Below are positions 22,389 through 33,607 of a stretch of DNA of 64,000 bases, piece by piece. The stretch lies in assembly GCA_003184365.1 (NCBI GenBank), contig NKYR01000080.1, forward strand, positions 1-64,000, given 5' to 3'. The stretch is from Evernia prunastri. Taxonomy: Eukaryota > Ascomycota > Lecanoromycetes > Lecanorales > Parmeliaceae. The notes under the pieces were generated by a model, which was given only the letters and a program-made list of their open reading frames with translations, searched no databases and was not told the DNA's origin. Both the position numbers and the translations under genes were made by a program. How positions within the stretch are numbered: position 1 is the stretch's first letter; the number at the start of each line of letters is the position of its first letter.

Positions 22389-24018
22389 AACATTTTGGTT
22401 ATGGTGGCATCTTGGTAGTTTACGATGTTGGCATCTGTACTAAAGCATTACAAACGGAAGGAAACCTAATGGATTCTCGTTGCTGAATATGGGATAATCA
22501 GGCCTTGAGCTGGTATCTGTATCTCTTGTACCATATTGAACATAGTTTATTAATCTACTCAGGACTTAGAGGTTCAAGTCCTGAAAGGGCCGACATCCGT
22601 TGCGTATTCGCTCTGCCTCTGAGCTACCTCCACTCGCGCACTTCCAGGCCGTTCCTACTTCACATAACTCCACACGTACAAAGGAACAGAAGACCTTTTT
22701 GCATAGGGTCTCTCGCCACCAAGCCACCTGCACGACCAGCAGCGAGTCGTCCCACTCCACTCTTCCTACTTCTACCCGTCTAACAGCCATCAACTCTCAG
22801 AATCCCACTCCTGGAGTCGGAGGCCCTCACATAAGTAAGTTGCCTCGAAGCCTTCTGCATCACTTGTCTCACCACCCTTTGACGTATCCCTTTCTTACTT
22901 TCCGCAGCGTTGATCGATGAGCTCATCTCATCTCACATCGTTTTACAATGCCGATTTTCGGGATCAGAGATAGTGGCCCGGCCTGCAATTACCGCCAGAT
23001 TCTCCAGTTGAGGTACTGGTTGCATTGGCTGGGGACGTGTTTGCCAGATAGTGGTGGAGGTTTCGATATATGAGTATCATCTTGATGATACTGTCTATTT
23101 AAGCTGCTGAAGAAAGATATTGCTGGAATTTCTTTGCTTCGTTGGGGTTGCCCGGGAGGTGGTGAGGTTACGGCGGACAGGTTCTTTCCGAACGATGGTG
23201 GAAGACTATGCCGACAAAGCTGGAGGAGAGCTGGCTACCCACTGTGCTGGAGCGGTCTCGACGCAGATGGCTGGAGAGAGAAAGAGGCTTGTCGTGGGTA
23301 TCTAGGAAAGAGGGGGCCGAGTTACGGTTCTGAGGCAGTGGATCTGTGGCGGAAGGAGGAGGTCGATGAAGAAGGTGGGGAAGGGAGTTCGAAGTAATAG
23401 GGAGCAGGAGGAGGAGGTCGTGGCTGCCCGTAACAAAGACAGCACTGCTGACCATGGGGTGGAAGAGGCTTAGAATTGAGGCTTAAAGTCGATGGCTTCG
23501 GAGCAGAAGCTTTGACACTTGAGGTATCTGCTCCGAAACCGAGGGGGACAATTTTCCGCTGTATGCGCTGATGACAGTGTCAGATACAGTGATAGAAAGT
23601 GAGGGTCAGTGAAGCAGGCAGGCGGGCTTTGATGGGACAGGGCACGCCATCGGTCACTTCCAATAGTGACGACTCATCTATCGACCCTTCTGTATCCTGT
23701 CCTTGGCTCAATGATTTCTCTCACCCCTTCGCACCTTCCAAACATTGCTAGAAAAATTGACTTCGTCAACCTGCGGTCTCAGCAGTCAGAGCTTCAGCTT
23801 TCGTATACTTATTCCAAGAGCGAAGGACTTTCGGCCCGCATATTTTCAAAAGAGCGTTGACAGCAGGTATGTTTCTATCGAGACTCGTGTCTCACCGACC
23901 ATGCAGTTATTGACGCTGTTTCTCGCTGAACTTGAAAGGTTTTCCACGCCACGCATTCCACTGCTCGATATATGAAACCAGCTAGACTTGTCCATCGTCG
24001 GCCTTTCACTCCGACGCA
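22389..24018. other. 1.6 kb intergenic region with tRNA-like sequence boxes
   Basis: Frames at 23120-23455 on either strand lack family resemblance. Near 22571-22625 there is an exact B-box-like word (GGTTCAAGTCC, plus strand) and an A-box-like word (TAGCTCAGAGGC, minus strand) 32 bp apart on opposite strands. They cannot fold into one tRNA and no cloverleaf was found on either strand. Otherwise nothing is recognised. Confidence 0.35.
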
Positions 24019-24677
24019 ATGCCACCGGAATGTAGAAATACGTACATGGACCCGAGCGTGATCCTGGACGTTTTCTTCGATTGTCTGGGTGGTTGCCGTA
24101 AACCAGAAGAGGGGATCGAAGGCATTTGGCACACAAAGGTAACAAACCCCACTGGCCCTTGTGATCCGCAACAAACACTGGCGGCTAGCTAAGGACAACC
24201 AAGTTAGCTCTGGGACTGCCTCGATGATAGCTTAGAACCAGCAGAGTGCGAGGCGCTCGCATATCTACTGGTGTCAAAGGGATTCTGCGCTACGGACCTA
24301 GGATGCAGACGCAGCGCTGCGGAGTATAATGTGAGAGAGGAAGATCAGAGAGAGGAAGATGAAGAGGAGCTTCGGGCTTTGTATGCTAGCGCTCCGCAGG
24401 GGGAAAGGTTTGATTGCGTGAGGCGTTGGTATTGTGAGAATACATACTAGGAAGTGGTTGGGGAGGCGGGGCGTGGTGGGGACGACGGGGACTCACCACC
24501 AAACGGTTTGCCAAGCGGTATGGGAGTGGTCTTAAAACAGACGCGGAAGCAGAAGACTGGCTTTGCGAACGGGATGCGGCGACTCTTGGGATTGCGGTGT
24601 GGACGGGAAATGGAATGTCCCTGGCCGAGGGTGAAACTGCTTGGGAGTGGACTAATGATTTGAAAGTAGAACAATAA
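24019..24677 (+). CDS. Small acidic Cys-containing hypothetical protein
   Basis: Not recognised. The model has three exons: 24019-24138, 24208-24417 and 24516-24677, 163 residues. Exons one and two join in phase through a clear 69-nt intron (gtaaca...gttag) and read MPPECRNTYMDPSVILDVFF, DCLGGCRKPEEGIEGIWHTK, LWDCLDDSLEPAECEALAYL. An acidic stretch follows (REEDQREEDEEELRALY). The third exon (RYGSGLKTDAEAEDWLCERD...) relies on a weak acceptor (gccaag); without it the frame ends at 24450. Several Cys are spaced like a small structured domain, but no motif or signal peptide is visible. The frame looks coding by composition and by the splice-consistent junction, no more. Confidence 0.42.
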
Positions 24678-25759
24678 GAAAAGAACAACAATACCACTGA
24701 AGCAAAGCGGGGACGGATGCTCTGAATGATAATGGCAAATGGCGAAGGCCATTAGCTGTGCAGTAAGAAGCGAAACCTTACTCAATCACTACTGCTATGA
24801 TCATCGTCCCACCATCTATTTCCCTGTCCTCCTGTACTTCGGGGATTTCGGGAAGATTCTCTCGTCTGTCTGTCGTAGACGAAAACCTAAAGTAGGGGCC
24901 GGAATCATCCTGTTGCGGCCGGTAAAGACTGGAGCGTGGTTTATTCAGCGACATTCGGTGCCCGAGACCTTGTTTTCGATTTTGGTCGTGAGTGAAACCG
25001 GAGCTGGTGTAGCTGTGTGTGGGCGGGTGGCTTGGTGGAGATTTTGACCTCCCCCACGAGATGTAGGTGCGGCTTTGAGCGAACACCTTGGTATGTGATC
25101 ATCATGAATGGGCACTGCTGGCGCAATTTCGGGAGCTTTGATAAGTGTCTGGAGTCATATATGGTTGTTTTAAGGGACCAGATGGATTGGACTATGAACA
25201 GGACCGGTACGATAGCCGTTTTTTCCTCGGTGCCCATGGCGTCGTGGCTCTCTACCGCTTTGATATTGACCACTGTCGTCATAGTGGCTATGTCGCCACA
25301 TTCCTCGATATTTTCGGTCTTTATGGTGCTGTCGGTACTCATGCTCGTACCGACGGTCCTTGCCTCTTACCGCATTTCCCGTCACTCGGTGTCTCAAGCA
25401 TCGCTTACGGCTGCGACCAGGTCTTGGATGGCATGGAAACTCTAATATCTCCATAACGAAACGTTTCCATCTGTTTTGATCGTGTTGACCACACCGGCGA
25501 TTAGGCATATCTCCTATGCTGATACGACTGGAATATTAAGCAGGAAATGAGGGTGTGAAGCCCGGTAGTTGTTTCGTGCTAAGCTTTCTTAGGCGCAGAT
25601 GTTCTGTTTGCATGGCGAAAATTGCGATGCAGTCTCCCCGTGACTAAGGGCTAGATGCAGGGCCATGGGCAAAGTCCTTTGTACACCTGGATCATCAGAA
25701 GACCTCAAGACACATATGGAAATCCAAAGTGAGCAGAGAGCAGATTAGGTTGACATTCA
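24678..25759. other. Intergenic region with overlapping uncertain frames
   Basis: A hydrophobic frame on the plus strand (25017-25445) and overlapping frames on the minus strand (24941-25342, 25170-25508) compete for the same DNA. None has a domain, and none could be extended by splicing into a family, so no gene is called. Confidence 0.35.
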
Positions 25760-27217
25760 TTAGTCAGACATCATGCCGACCTCAAAGACAAGCCCAGCAT
25801 CCTTCATCCGATCGATGAACGTCTGGCCTAGGGTTGCTGGAGTAAGAAGACCACCATCCAGGCGCCGTACTAGTTTCTCATCATTGAGGAGCACCATTGC
25901 TGCTTCTGCCAAGCACACTCCGGTGAAATGGTACAGACTACCATCCCATCTTAGCTTCGCAATAGCACGTTTTGGGCTGAGCACAACCTGGTCCGCAGTT
26001 GCAATTCCACGACACTCAAGATAGTCGTTGATTGTTGTTTGCATATCGGGGCCTTCACCAGGCAAGTAGAGGAACTTCTTCGCCAACCATCGAACGGGAG
26101 GGAAGATCAACCCCAGCCCGGCGAAAGCGAGAGCAAAGTCTGGATTATGATTTCGGGGTCAGTCTTGCTTGTCTTTTGCTTGTTTGAGGGTGTTAGCGAG
26201 CCTTGAAACACGTCTAGAGAGGTAAGACTTCAAAGACATGTCTCAAGGCTCAACAGTTGGTTCGAAAGAGGAAATATGGAGTCGGAAAATACATACGCAG
26301 GGCTATGCCAATGACCGAGTTACGTACTCTCATATACTCGTTATACTGGAATCTGTCACCGTAGAGCTTTCCATCATCAAACAAGCCCCAGCTTCTCTGG
26401 ACAATAGCAATGTTCGGTGCAGCTGATATAGATGTTGTCAGTGTTCCCAATCCTGGCACAGATCGAACGCCTAGGAGATTGCGGACCCATGACCGGGGGC
26501 TTTGAGCCTTTGGTCCAGGGACAGGAGATGTAGCCCAGGAGCCACTGGACTGTCCGATCTGTTTGAGACTGTAATGGTCCATCAAAGAGAGAATTGTGGC
26601 CAGCGTACCACCAGAAGGAGTACCCTTGAGATCATGTACGCTGACAACGACCTCTTTTGTGCCTACCGACAGCTCTTTCCTGATTAAATTGACCAACGCG
26701 AAGGCCAGAAGGTCTGATGGCGCAGATTCAATGCCGATCTCTGGGATTATGATTGCGTGGTTTTCTTTCGCTATCTCATGGTACTTCTCGACCATTTCTA
26801 GGACCCACGGTGACTCTCCGGTAACATCGAGATAATGTGTGCCATTTCTAGCGCAAGCCTCGACAACGGGTGAGCTATAGAGATGGTATGGCCCAACGGT
26901 ATTTATTAAAAGCCGAGTCTTCCTCGCGAGAGTTTTCAGATCTCCTTGGTCAAGAGCAGCAATTTCAATACCTTCTCTGACATCAATGAAATTCAGTAAG
27001 ATCAGAAGATTGGGGACTGACCCGGTTGAAGGCGATCAGTGCTTATTGGCCCTAATTCGTTCTTTAAAGCCAACAATTTCTTTTCAGATCGACCAGCAAC
27101 GGCCCATTTCAGATTCGTGGGTAGGCTTGAAGAGATATATTCCGCACATAGCTTTCCAGTATATCCAGTAGCACCAAGAAGGACGAGATCATATATCCTT
27201 GGCACAAGATCAGACAT
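25760..27217 (-). CDS. Saccharopine dehydrogenase-like oxidoreductase
   Basis: An NAD(P)-dependent reductase-like protein of the family containing trans-acting enoyl reductases and the human SCCPDH; the substrate is unknown. Three exons: 27022-27217, 26297-26974 and 25760-26139, 417 residues. The Rossmann start reads YDLVLLGATGYTGKLCAEYI, then WAVAGRSEKKLLAL. Exon two gives LLINTVGPYHLYSSPVVEAC and RNGTHYLDVTGESPWV, the conserved core of the family. The C-terminal exon holds LPGEGPD and AKLRWDGSLYHFTGVCLAEA. Intron one ends at tcagag rather than the nearer tcag, because only that acceptor keeps the frame. No membrane anchor is obvious apart from a hydrophobic segment near residue 290-310 (IALHFALAFAGLGLIFPPVR). 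Confidence 0.88.
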
Positions 27218-28412
27218 TGTCGACTTGAGGTAGAGTGATGATTATATAATTGCAAACGACTCGGTATCAGAACAAAGTGGCAATTAAGCAAATACGACAG
27301 AGTACAGAAATCGTGGTCAGAGCAGCGGCACCTACGAGAATCTTGTCAAAAGTATAAGGACTAATAAAGTTTCTGCTATTTAATATATGAACCCAAGGTA
27401 ATATAATATCGATACTCGTACTACAAGTATGACCTTACCAGAGGTACCCCCTTTTAAGTCAAGTAAAATTAGCGTCTGACGTTAGGTTACCAAGACGCTA
27501 GCAGTTGGCGAGATTTTCCTCAACCCCATTCCCACCTCCTCCCTTCCATCACCTCCATCACCTCCATCATCATCGGCACCCTTGGTCAACAAAGGCTACC
27601 GCTAACTCGCAAATGTGCCCCATGGCTATCCAATAAGGAGGTGCGATATCGCTTTCCTTCAACGCCCCCTATTGCGCCAGGGTGCGAGGTCGACTGCGAC
27701 GACCCCTCCGCAACGTCCACAGCAGCGCGTATCCCATCAAACCATGAAGCTTTTCATCTCCTGCCTTGATGACCCGTCGTCACTTGGAATACACAGAGGC
27801 TATCTTATCTTAATGTGTCCCTAATGCCACTATGCTAATGGTACCTGGCTGACCTGGCCCGCAACGGTGTGCCGGCTGTATCGATCGTCAAGTAAAAGAA
27901 ACAATGGAGGAAATGGAGTTATGGTGGGAGATCCGAAAGATTTAGCTAGCTAAAGAGGCTCACCGATACGCTCCCTTATGGACCGATCGGTGTCGAGGTA
28001 GACGCTAGCACACAGCTGCAATAATGAGATCGAGTCCCATCGAGGCCTACCTTCTACAAAGATGAAGACGGCACCAGCGTCGGACTTTGCGCAAGAGAAG
28101 ATGGCAATACATGTTTTAAGTGACTACAAATGCATGAAGAAGCAGCTCCTCACAGGCTTCGTGAGCAATGCTAGCGCTCAGCCAAAGAGTCAAGCTATGG
28201 GAAGATATAAGTATTGAATGAGGTTCGGAACCTCGAAATGACTCCTCTTCGCTTGGCCAGTACCTAGGTTGCAGCTACCAAATGTGGCATTCTCGGTCCG
28301 ACTCTGCATTTGAATCTGGATTTGCAACTATCAAGCTGCACTCCTTGAGGAGTCACGGCAACCATAATTCTCCAGGCCGCACTTGGCTGAAGACAAACCA
28401 TTCAAGGAGTCG

Positions 28413-28443
28413 GTTTCTTTCTCTTTTTTTTTCTTTTTTTTTT
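28413..28443. repeat. Pyrimidine tract
   Basis: Almost pure T with a few C, roughly 440 bp before the start of the RING/PHD gene. Such tracts are common in fungal promoters. Confidence 0.6.
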
Positions 28444-28643
28444 CGGGACTTTTTGGAATTCAAGAATCTAAATAGGCTAGCTAACAGGCATGTTTTCCAA
28501 GAAGCCGTAAGTTAGAGGTGATGATATCTCCTTTCTACCGTCTATTGGTGCTAGAATTCTAGCTTTTCGACCACTTGTTCTTACCAAAAGAAAGACTGAA
28601 GGCATATCTATTTAGACTCAATTTCCTATTCTTGAAGATTCAC

Positions 28644-28664
28644 CATGATCATGATCATGATCAT
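28644..28664. repeat. Short CATGAT tandem repeat
   Basis: Three and a half copies of the hexamer CATGAT, which is also a series of overlapping TGATCA palindromes. Confidence 0.7.
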
Positions 28665-28884
28665 CAGCTGCAGGTGCTGGGCATGAGACCCCCCCCAATC
28701 GCAGCACTAACGGGCTTTTAGCGCGGCAGGCAGCGCCGAACTAAAAACCCAAAAACCGACCATCCAGAATCGACCTTCTTCTTTACAACTCGGATTCAAC
28801 ACGTACATTTCAATACTTTTCCCCCAACTCCATGACTTTATCTTTTCTTTCACTCCCAAAATTCAACTCTCATCAATCATCATC

Positions 28885-30774
28885 ATGTCAGAGACCTGTA
28901 TCGTCTGTCTTGGTTACCTCCAAAGCGCCAATGCGCTACCCCACCCTGCCGTTCGAGCTGTCAAGTCAGAAGATGACGACCATGGTGGCCTAGTGCCCAG
29001 CACCCACAGGTCGCCAACACGCTCTGATGATCAAGCCTCCGAGATGATAGCCCATTTGTTGCCTTGCGCACACAACTTACATGACGAATGCTTAAAACCT
29101 TGGGTGGAACGAGCCAACAGTTGCCCCATTTGTCGGCAGAATTTCAACAAAGTTGAGCTCAGCGCGAAGATCGGGGGTGAGTTGATCGATCTCGGGTGAC
29201 CTGACTGTAATCGACAACGCTGACAAGTCACACACGCAGGGCCCATCCTTTCAACCTACTCTGTCAGCGACCGCACTCAAATTGCTGAGGTCGACCCGTC
29301 TATAATTATAGAAGAGTACGACGAAGAACTCGAAGACCAGCCTTGTCTCATCTGCGGCGATGATGACAATGAGGAGCAACTTCTCGCCTGCGATGGTTGC
29401 GACTCCTTCTATCATACATACTGCGTCGACTTGGAAGAAGTTCCAGTTGGCCGTTGGTATTGCGAGAGCTGCGAGACACAACGGGCTATCGAGAGTGTTT
29501 GTCCAACCGACTCGGCTCGTCCAGCACAGCGACCCCACCACACGGCAGATAGACGTACCCGCGGTCAACAGCGCCAGCTCAGAAACCGCAATCAAGCCAA
29601 CTCCTCAAGTTGGGCACGTGTTTGGCAGTCGGTGTGGGATAATCTCAATCTGGATCTTGATTTCCCTTTCGATGAAGGATCCGATGCTGCTCGTATTGAT
29701 AGAGCCCAAAGAGCTGCTTCTCAACGTCGAGACTTTCGCCAATGGGAACGAAGGTTTCAAGTTGCTGAAAGGCAAGGCGGAGCGAACAGATTCCGGGACA
29801 CGGCATCAGCTCTTTTGGATCTTCATGCAACTCGCGAACATCCTGCTGTCCCAGAGCCCGAGTCCCGCGAGGAGATCCGCGCTTGGAACGCCTTCGAGAA
29901 AGCAAAGGAGATTGAACTTGACCCAAATCCAAAGCGGAAGAGAAAGTCTGCCACTAATTCGCCATCCGATGCTGAATCTCAGGCTCAACCCGAACGACCC
30001 TTGAAAAGGCCAAGGACACGACGGACTGTCGATAATGCTGAAGGTTCTACCCATGCCACACCAGAAGCATCTACAACCAACTCCCGTACCTCGGGTCTAC
30101 ATAATGTCGCTGTCCAAGGCAACGGCCCGAGCTTCCTACAGTCCATGCTCCGAGAGATCGAGACGTCTACTGCTCCGGAGGGCGTCCAGACCCATCAGAA
30201 TATGCAAACGGTTACGGGCCAGTCTTCGCCTCAGGCTTCCTCGCCAGGAGTTTCACCCACGAACTCGAACCACCCCAGTCCTCGTGCAAGGTCAATAACA
30301 CCTCCACCCTCCGTAGTCACCCGTCCAGGCTCGCCGTTTTCTTTGACGTCGAAGGTCGAGCCTATATACCCTCCAGCAGAGTTTTCTCCCACACGGTCTC
30401 CGACAGACCTACCCCTCACTCACCGCCCCCATAATGAGCTGCGGCAATCTGTTAAAATTGGGCGACGGTCTCGCCCACCTACACAAAGCTCCAGTCCACC
30501 AAGGTCCCAAGATACCTCACCCAACCGTGCCACGATGCCTTTGTCCACGAAGACAGACCTTCAGAAGATGGTTTCCACCGCTCTTACTCCTCACTATCAA
30601 AGCAATACTGTTTCAAAGGACCAATATACCGACATCAACCGAAGTGTTTCCCGTTTGCTTTACGAGAAGGTTGGAGATGCAGGAAGCATAAATGGAGAGG
30701 CTAGGAAGACCTGGGAACGGCTGGCTAGTGATGAGGTGGCCAAAGCAGTCCAGTCACTAAAGGCTTCATCATGA
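28885..30774 (+). CDS. RING and PHD finger protein (PHRF1-like architecture)
   Basis: Two exons: 28885-29176 and 29240-30774, 608 residues, intron 63 nt. The N-terminus carries a RING-H2 domain with a long insert: CIVCLGYL at the start, then LLPCAHNLHDECLKPWV and CPICRQNF. A PHD finger follows the splice junction: QPCLICGDDDNEEQLLACDG and CDSFYHTYCVDLEEV...WYCESC. The remaining 450 residues are disordered, rich in Ser, Pro and Arg, and end in a conserved-looking helical segment (TALTPHYQSNTVSKDQYTDI). RING plus PHD in this order resembles human PHRF1 and fungal relatives, likely a nuclear ubiquitin ligase that reads histone tails; the activity is inferred from the domains. It converges with ESS1. 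Confidence 0.87.
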
Positions 30775-31269
30775 GTCATAACCGGTATGATTACATGACG
30801 AAGAATGACGCTATGGTTAGCGGCATGGCGTATGAAGCGTACCTATATCTGGCGTCATGAGCAGGCGAACTACCTTTTCAATGGGATACCCATTCTCCAC
30901 GTTGTTTGATCTTGGCATTACTGTACTACTTGCAAAAATCGGATCCCTTATTCGTGCGGTGAATAGATACATCTACTCGAAATTTCAAGCAGGATATCTC
31001 GTTTGTCTCGCAAAATTCTAAGTCATCCCCATTATCTTCATGAATTCATCTACCAACAAGTAGCATAGCATGGTTCATTTGAGCAGCCCATGGTACAGTC
31101 CCCAACAGATCTGTTATCGACCTCATATGTACAGTACTGAACCTCGAAGTCGAAAGGCAAACTTTTCCAAGAGGCGCGTCAATGTTGACCGCGAAATGCT
31201 TCAACGCTTTCCGCCCTGCTTTTGTACTATTTGTTGTGTAGCCTGGGAAATCAATAAGCGATGATCCGC
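30775..31269. other. Convergent intergenic region (RING/PHD gene / ESS1)
   Basis: 495 bp between two converging stop codons. No coding potential is supported; both 3' ends lie here. Confidence 0.4.
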
Positions 31270-32025
31270 TCACTCTAGCCTATACAAAGATTAGTCCTGC
31301 GGTACCAAACTCGAGTAACCAGATGGGGCGGCCTTCTCTAGATGGCATACCTTTCAATCAGATGCACTCCGCTAGCCGTATCCACAACTCCACTGATTTC
31401 TCCAGGCTTGAGAGCAAAGGCCGCCTGCTCAAACTCCTTCTGCATGTCCCCACGCCCGAAGAATCCCCTGGGACACCCAGGTTAGCACAGGCTTCGCGAC
31501 CCTGTAACACAGCAATCCCGGAATGAAAGTGACCTACAGATCTCCCTTCTTCCTAGCACTGCTGCAGTCACTCTCACTCGTCGCCAAATCCCCCAAACCC
31601 ACTTCTCCACCCTTGATCCTTTTCTCGTAGCCCCTCAGAATCTCCAACGCCTCCTCTTTGGTCCTCCGAATCTCGGGTTCCTTCCAACTGCTCGGCCTCC
31701 TGCTGTCCCTGTGCTTCACCAGCAAATGCGCCGCTCTGATTTTGCCATCTTTGGCCGAGCCAGAAGCGGAAGGGTTGGCGGGCGTACTGTGGTGGAGGGC
31801 CATGTATGTTTTGATCTTCTCGGGATCCGTACCCGGGGGTGGTTCCCAACGGGATTCTTTCGTGGAAGCGTTGAAGTAGTAGGGGAGGTTTTTGGAGTTG
31901 GAGTGCCGGACTTCCCATTGGGTGGGGAGACCGGTATCGTGGGTGGACTGCGAGGGGAGAGGGTTTAGAAGGTGGTGGATAGGAAGCCTGGGGAAGAAAG
32001 AACTGGTGAGGGTTTGACTCACCAT
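31270..32025 (-). CDS. ess1: Peptidyl-prolyl isomerase Ess1/Pin1
   Basis: Isomerises phospho-Ser/Thr-Pro bonds, notably in the RNA polymerase II C-terminal domain. Four exons: 32023-32025 (the ATG alone), 31538-31947, 31351-31467 and 31270-31279, 179 residues. The spliced start reads M/STHDTGLPTQWEVRHSNSK. WW domain: LPTQWEVRHSNSKNLPYYF...SRWEPPPG (residues 6-40). Parvulin domain: IRAAHLLVKHRDSRRPSSW, with the phosphate-binding Arg cluster, SDCSSARKKGDLGFFGRGDM and EISGVVDTASGVHLIERLE. Removing the first intron (gtgagt...tcgcag, 75 nt) gives the standard fungal N-terminus; without it, 26 foreign residues precede. All junctions are in phase. Confidence 0.95.
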
Positions 32026-32431
32026 GTTGACAACTGGGAGTCAGTGGTGAGACTTGAGGAGGAAATAGATGGTTAGCAGAAGGAGAAGCAGATATGTATG
32101 AGATATAGGTAGTCGGAAGAACTTTGAAGTCGCATAACAGCACACGATTGCATGCGAGAAATACGGAGAATACGAGCGGACCCCACCAAAATACAAATGA
32201 GAATCAACACGAGCGACTGCAGAACTCGCCGAGTCTCAACGCCAAGATTCTAGCTGCAGTAGCGCGATAAATTTACCTTACCTGTAACCTTAGAGTAGTA
32301 ACCTGAGAGCCTGATAGAATTTCATCAAGGTACACAACAAGTACAGTCAGGAACCGCTGTAAAACCTCCACACAAGCACCGTCAACTGCCTGAAACAATT
32401 TCACCTCACCTCACCCTATCCATCACTAATC
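32026..32431. promoter_or_regulatory. Divergent promoter region (ESS1 / RPB9)
   Basis: 406 bp between the start codons of two genes that both act on RNA polymerase II. No specific site is claimed. Confidence 0.4.
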
Positions 32432-33265
32432 ATGGCATCTCCGGCCCCCTCCAACCTCTCCGCCGACGCCCAACCGACAAAAGCCCAAGAACAAATAACC
32501 TTCCGTTTCTGCCGCGAATGCAGCAACATGCTGTATCCGAAAGAAGACCGCATGACCAACAAACTCATGTTCGCCTGCCGGACATGCCAGTTCAGTGAAG
32601 AAGCCATCTCCAGTTGTGTGTTTAGAAACAACATGTACAACACCGTGGGGGAGACGGCCGGGGTGACGCAGGATGTGGGCAGTGATCCTACGGTTGGTGA
32701 TCCAGATTTCGATGTTTATCATTGCTGCACGCTCTGTGGGATGGAGCTGGAGGAGGAGGAGGGTGGGTGGGAAGTGGGGTTTTCAGAGGGAGATGAGCAC
32801 GAGGGTAAAGCGACTGGCGTGAATGTGACGGTGTTTGGTTTGGATGAGATGAGCAGGCTGGAAGAGGAGGATGAACAGATGGATGGAGAGCCTGATACGA
32901 CATGCGACGACCAAGAAATGACCAGTCACTACGGCGGAGAGAAGGGAGATGCGACAGAGCGATGTGGAGAGCGGATTTCACATCCCACACACCCAGAGCG
33001 CAAGACTTCTTGACCCTCTTGGCTGACACTGCTTTCTTAAACATCTAGCTACCGCGATCGAACAAGGAGTGCCCCAGCTGCCATGAAATGGAAGCGGTGT
33101 TCTTCCAGTCCCAACAACGGTCTGCGGAGACGGGCATGGTATGTCACCCTTCTTTTCCTCTTCGGCACTTCTGGCTTCTGCGTTCCGTGGAGCAGCTGTG
33201 CTAAGGGATTGTGAATGCAGAAACTTTTCTACGTGTGTTGCACCTGCGGGACCATTTTCCAATAA
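32432..33265 (+). CDS. rpb9: RNA polymerase II subunit Rpb9
   Basis: A non-catalytic subunit affecting start-site choice, fidelity and elongation. Three exons: 32432-32692, 33049-33138 and 33221-33265, 131 residues. The first zinc ribbon is FRFCRECSNMLYPKEDR...LMFACRTC, followed by SSCVFRNNMYNTVGETAGVT and QDVGSDPT. The second ribbon is LPRSNKECPSCHEMEAVFF...LFYVCCTCGTIFQ, the normal C-terminus. The first intron is 356 nt, long for this window, and stays open in the upstream frame for 107 codons to a stop at 33013, so unspliced message would give a truncated Rpb9 with an acidic tail and no second ribbon. The splice sites are fixed by the family sequence. Confidence 0.95.
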
Positions 33266-33607
33266 GGCGATTTCTGTTTTGCATTTGAAGTGGCGTTCGG
33301 ATGGCATGCATTTGACATGAGGCAAGTGGCTTTGAGATTCTATGATACCATGGAGCTGAGCGTAGAGAGCTAGAGCGACGGAAAGGCGTTTGAAGCGGCC
33401 GGATACCATGGGTCCTTAGACACCAAAAGAAAAACGTTAAAAAGATCCCATGATGTGCAATTCTATCATTATTCATTCTATAATGCTTTGCGTCTGATTG
33501 TATACCCCATGACATGCCATCTAAAACGCCCATGCTATGTTATTACCCAGCTCATGATGTGTCACGCAACCGGCCAAATGCAGGCACGCAACATCACCAC
33601 GCCGCCC
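33266..33607. other. Convergent intergenic region (RPB9 / membrane protein)
   Basis: 342 bp between converging stop codons. Overlapping short frames here are chance. Confidence 0.35.

Larger units (their letters stand above)
27218..28884. other. 1.7 kb intergenic region, AT-rich, low-complexity patches
   Basis: Divergent interval between the reductase and the RING/PHD gene. It contains a 31-nt pyrimidine tract (28413-28443) and a short CATGAT tandem (28644-28664). Frames at 27615-27824 and 28282-28515 are not convincing. Confidence 0.4.

Noticed and set aside
25017..25445. Possible multi-pass membrane protein of 142 codons
   Set aside because: Overlaps two frames of similar length on the other strand, lacks a clear ATG at the frame start and matches no family; coding strand cannot be decided.
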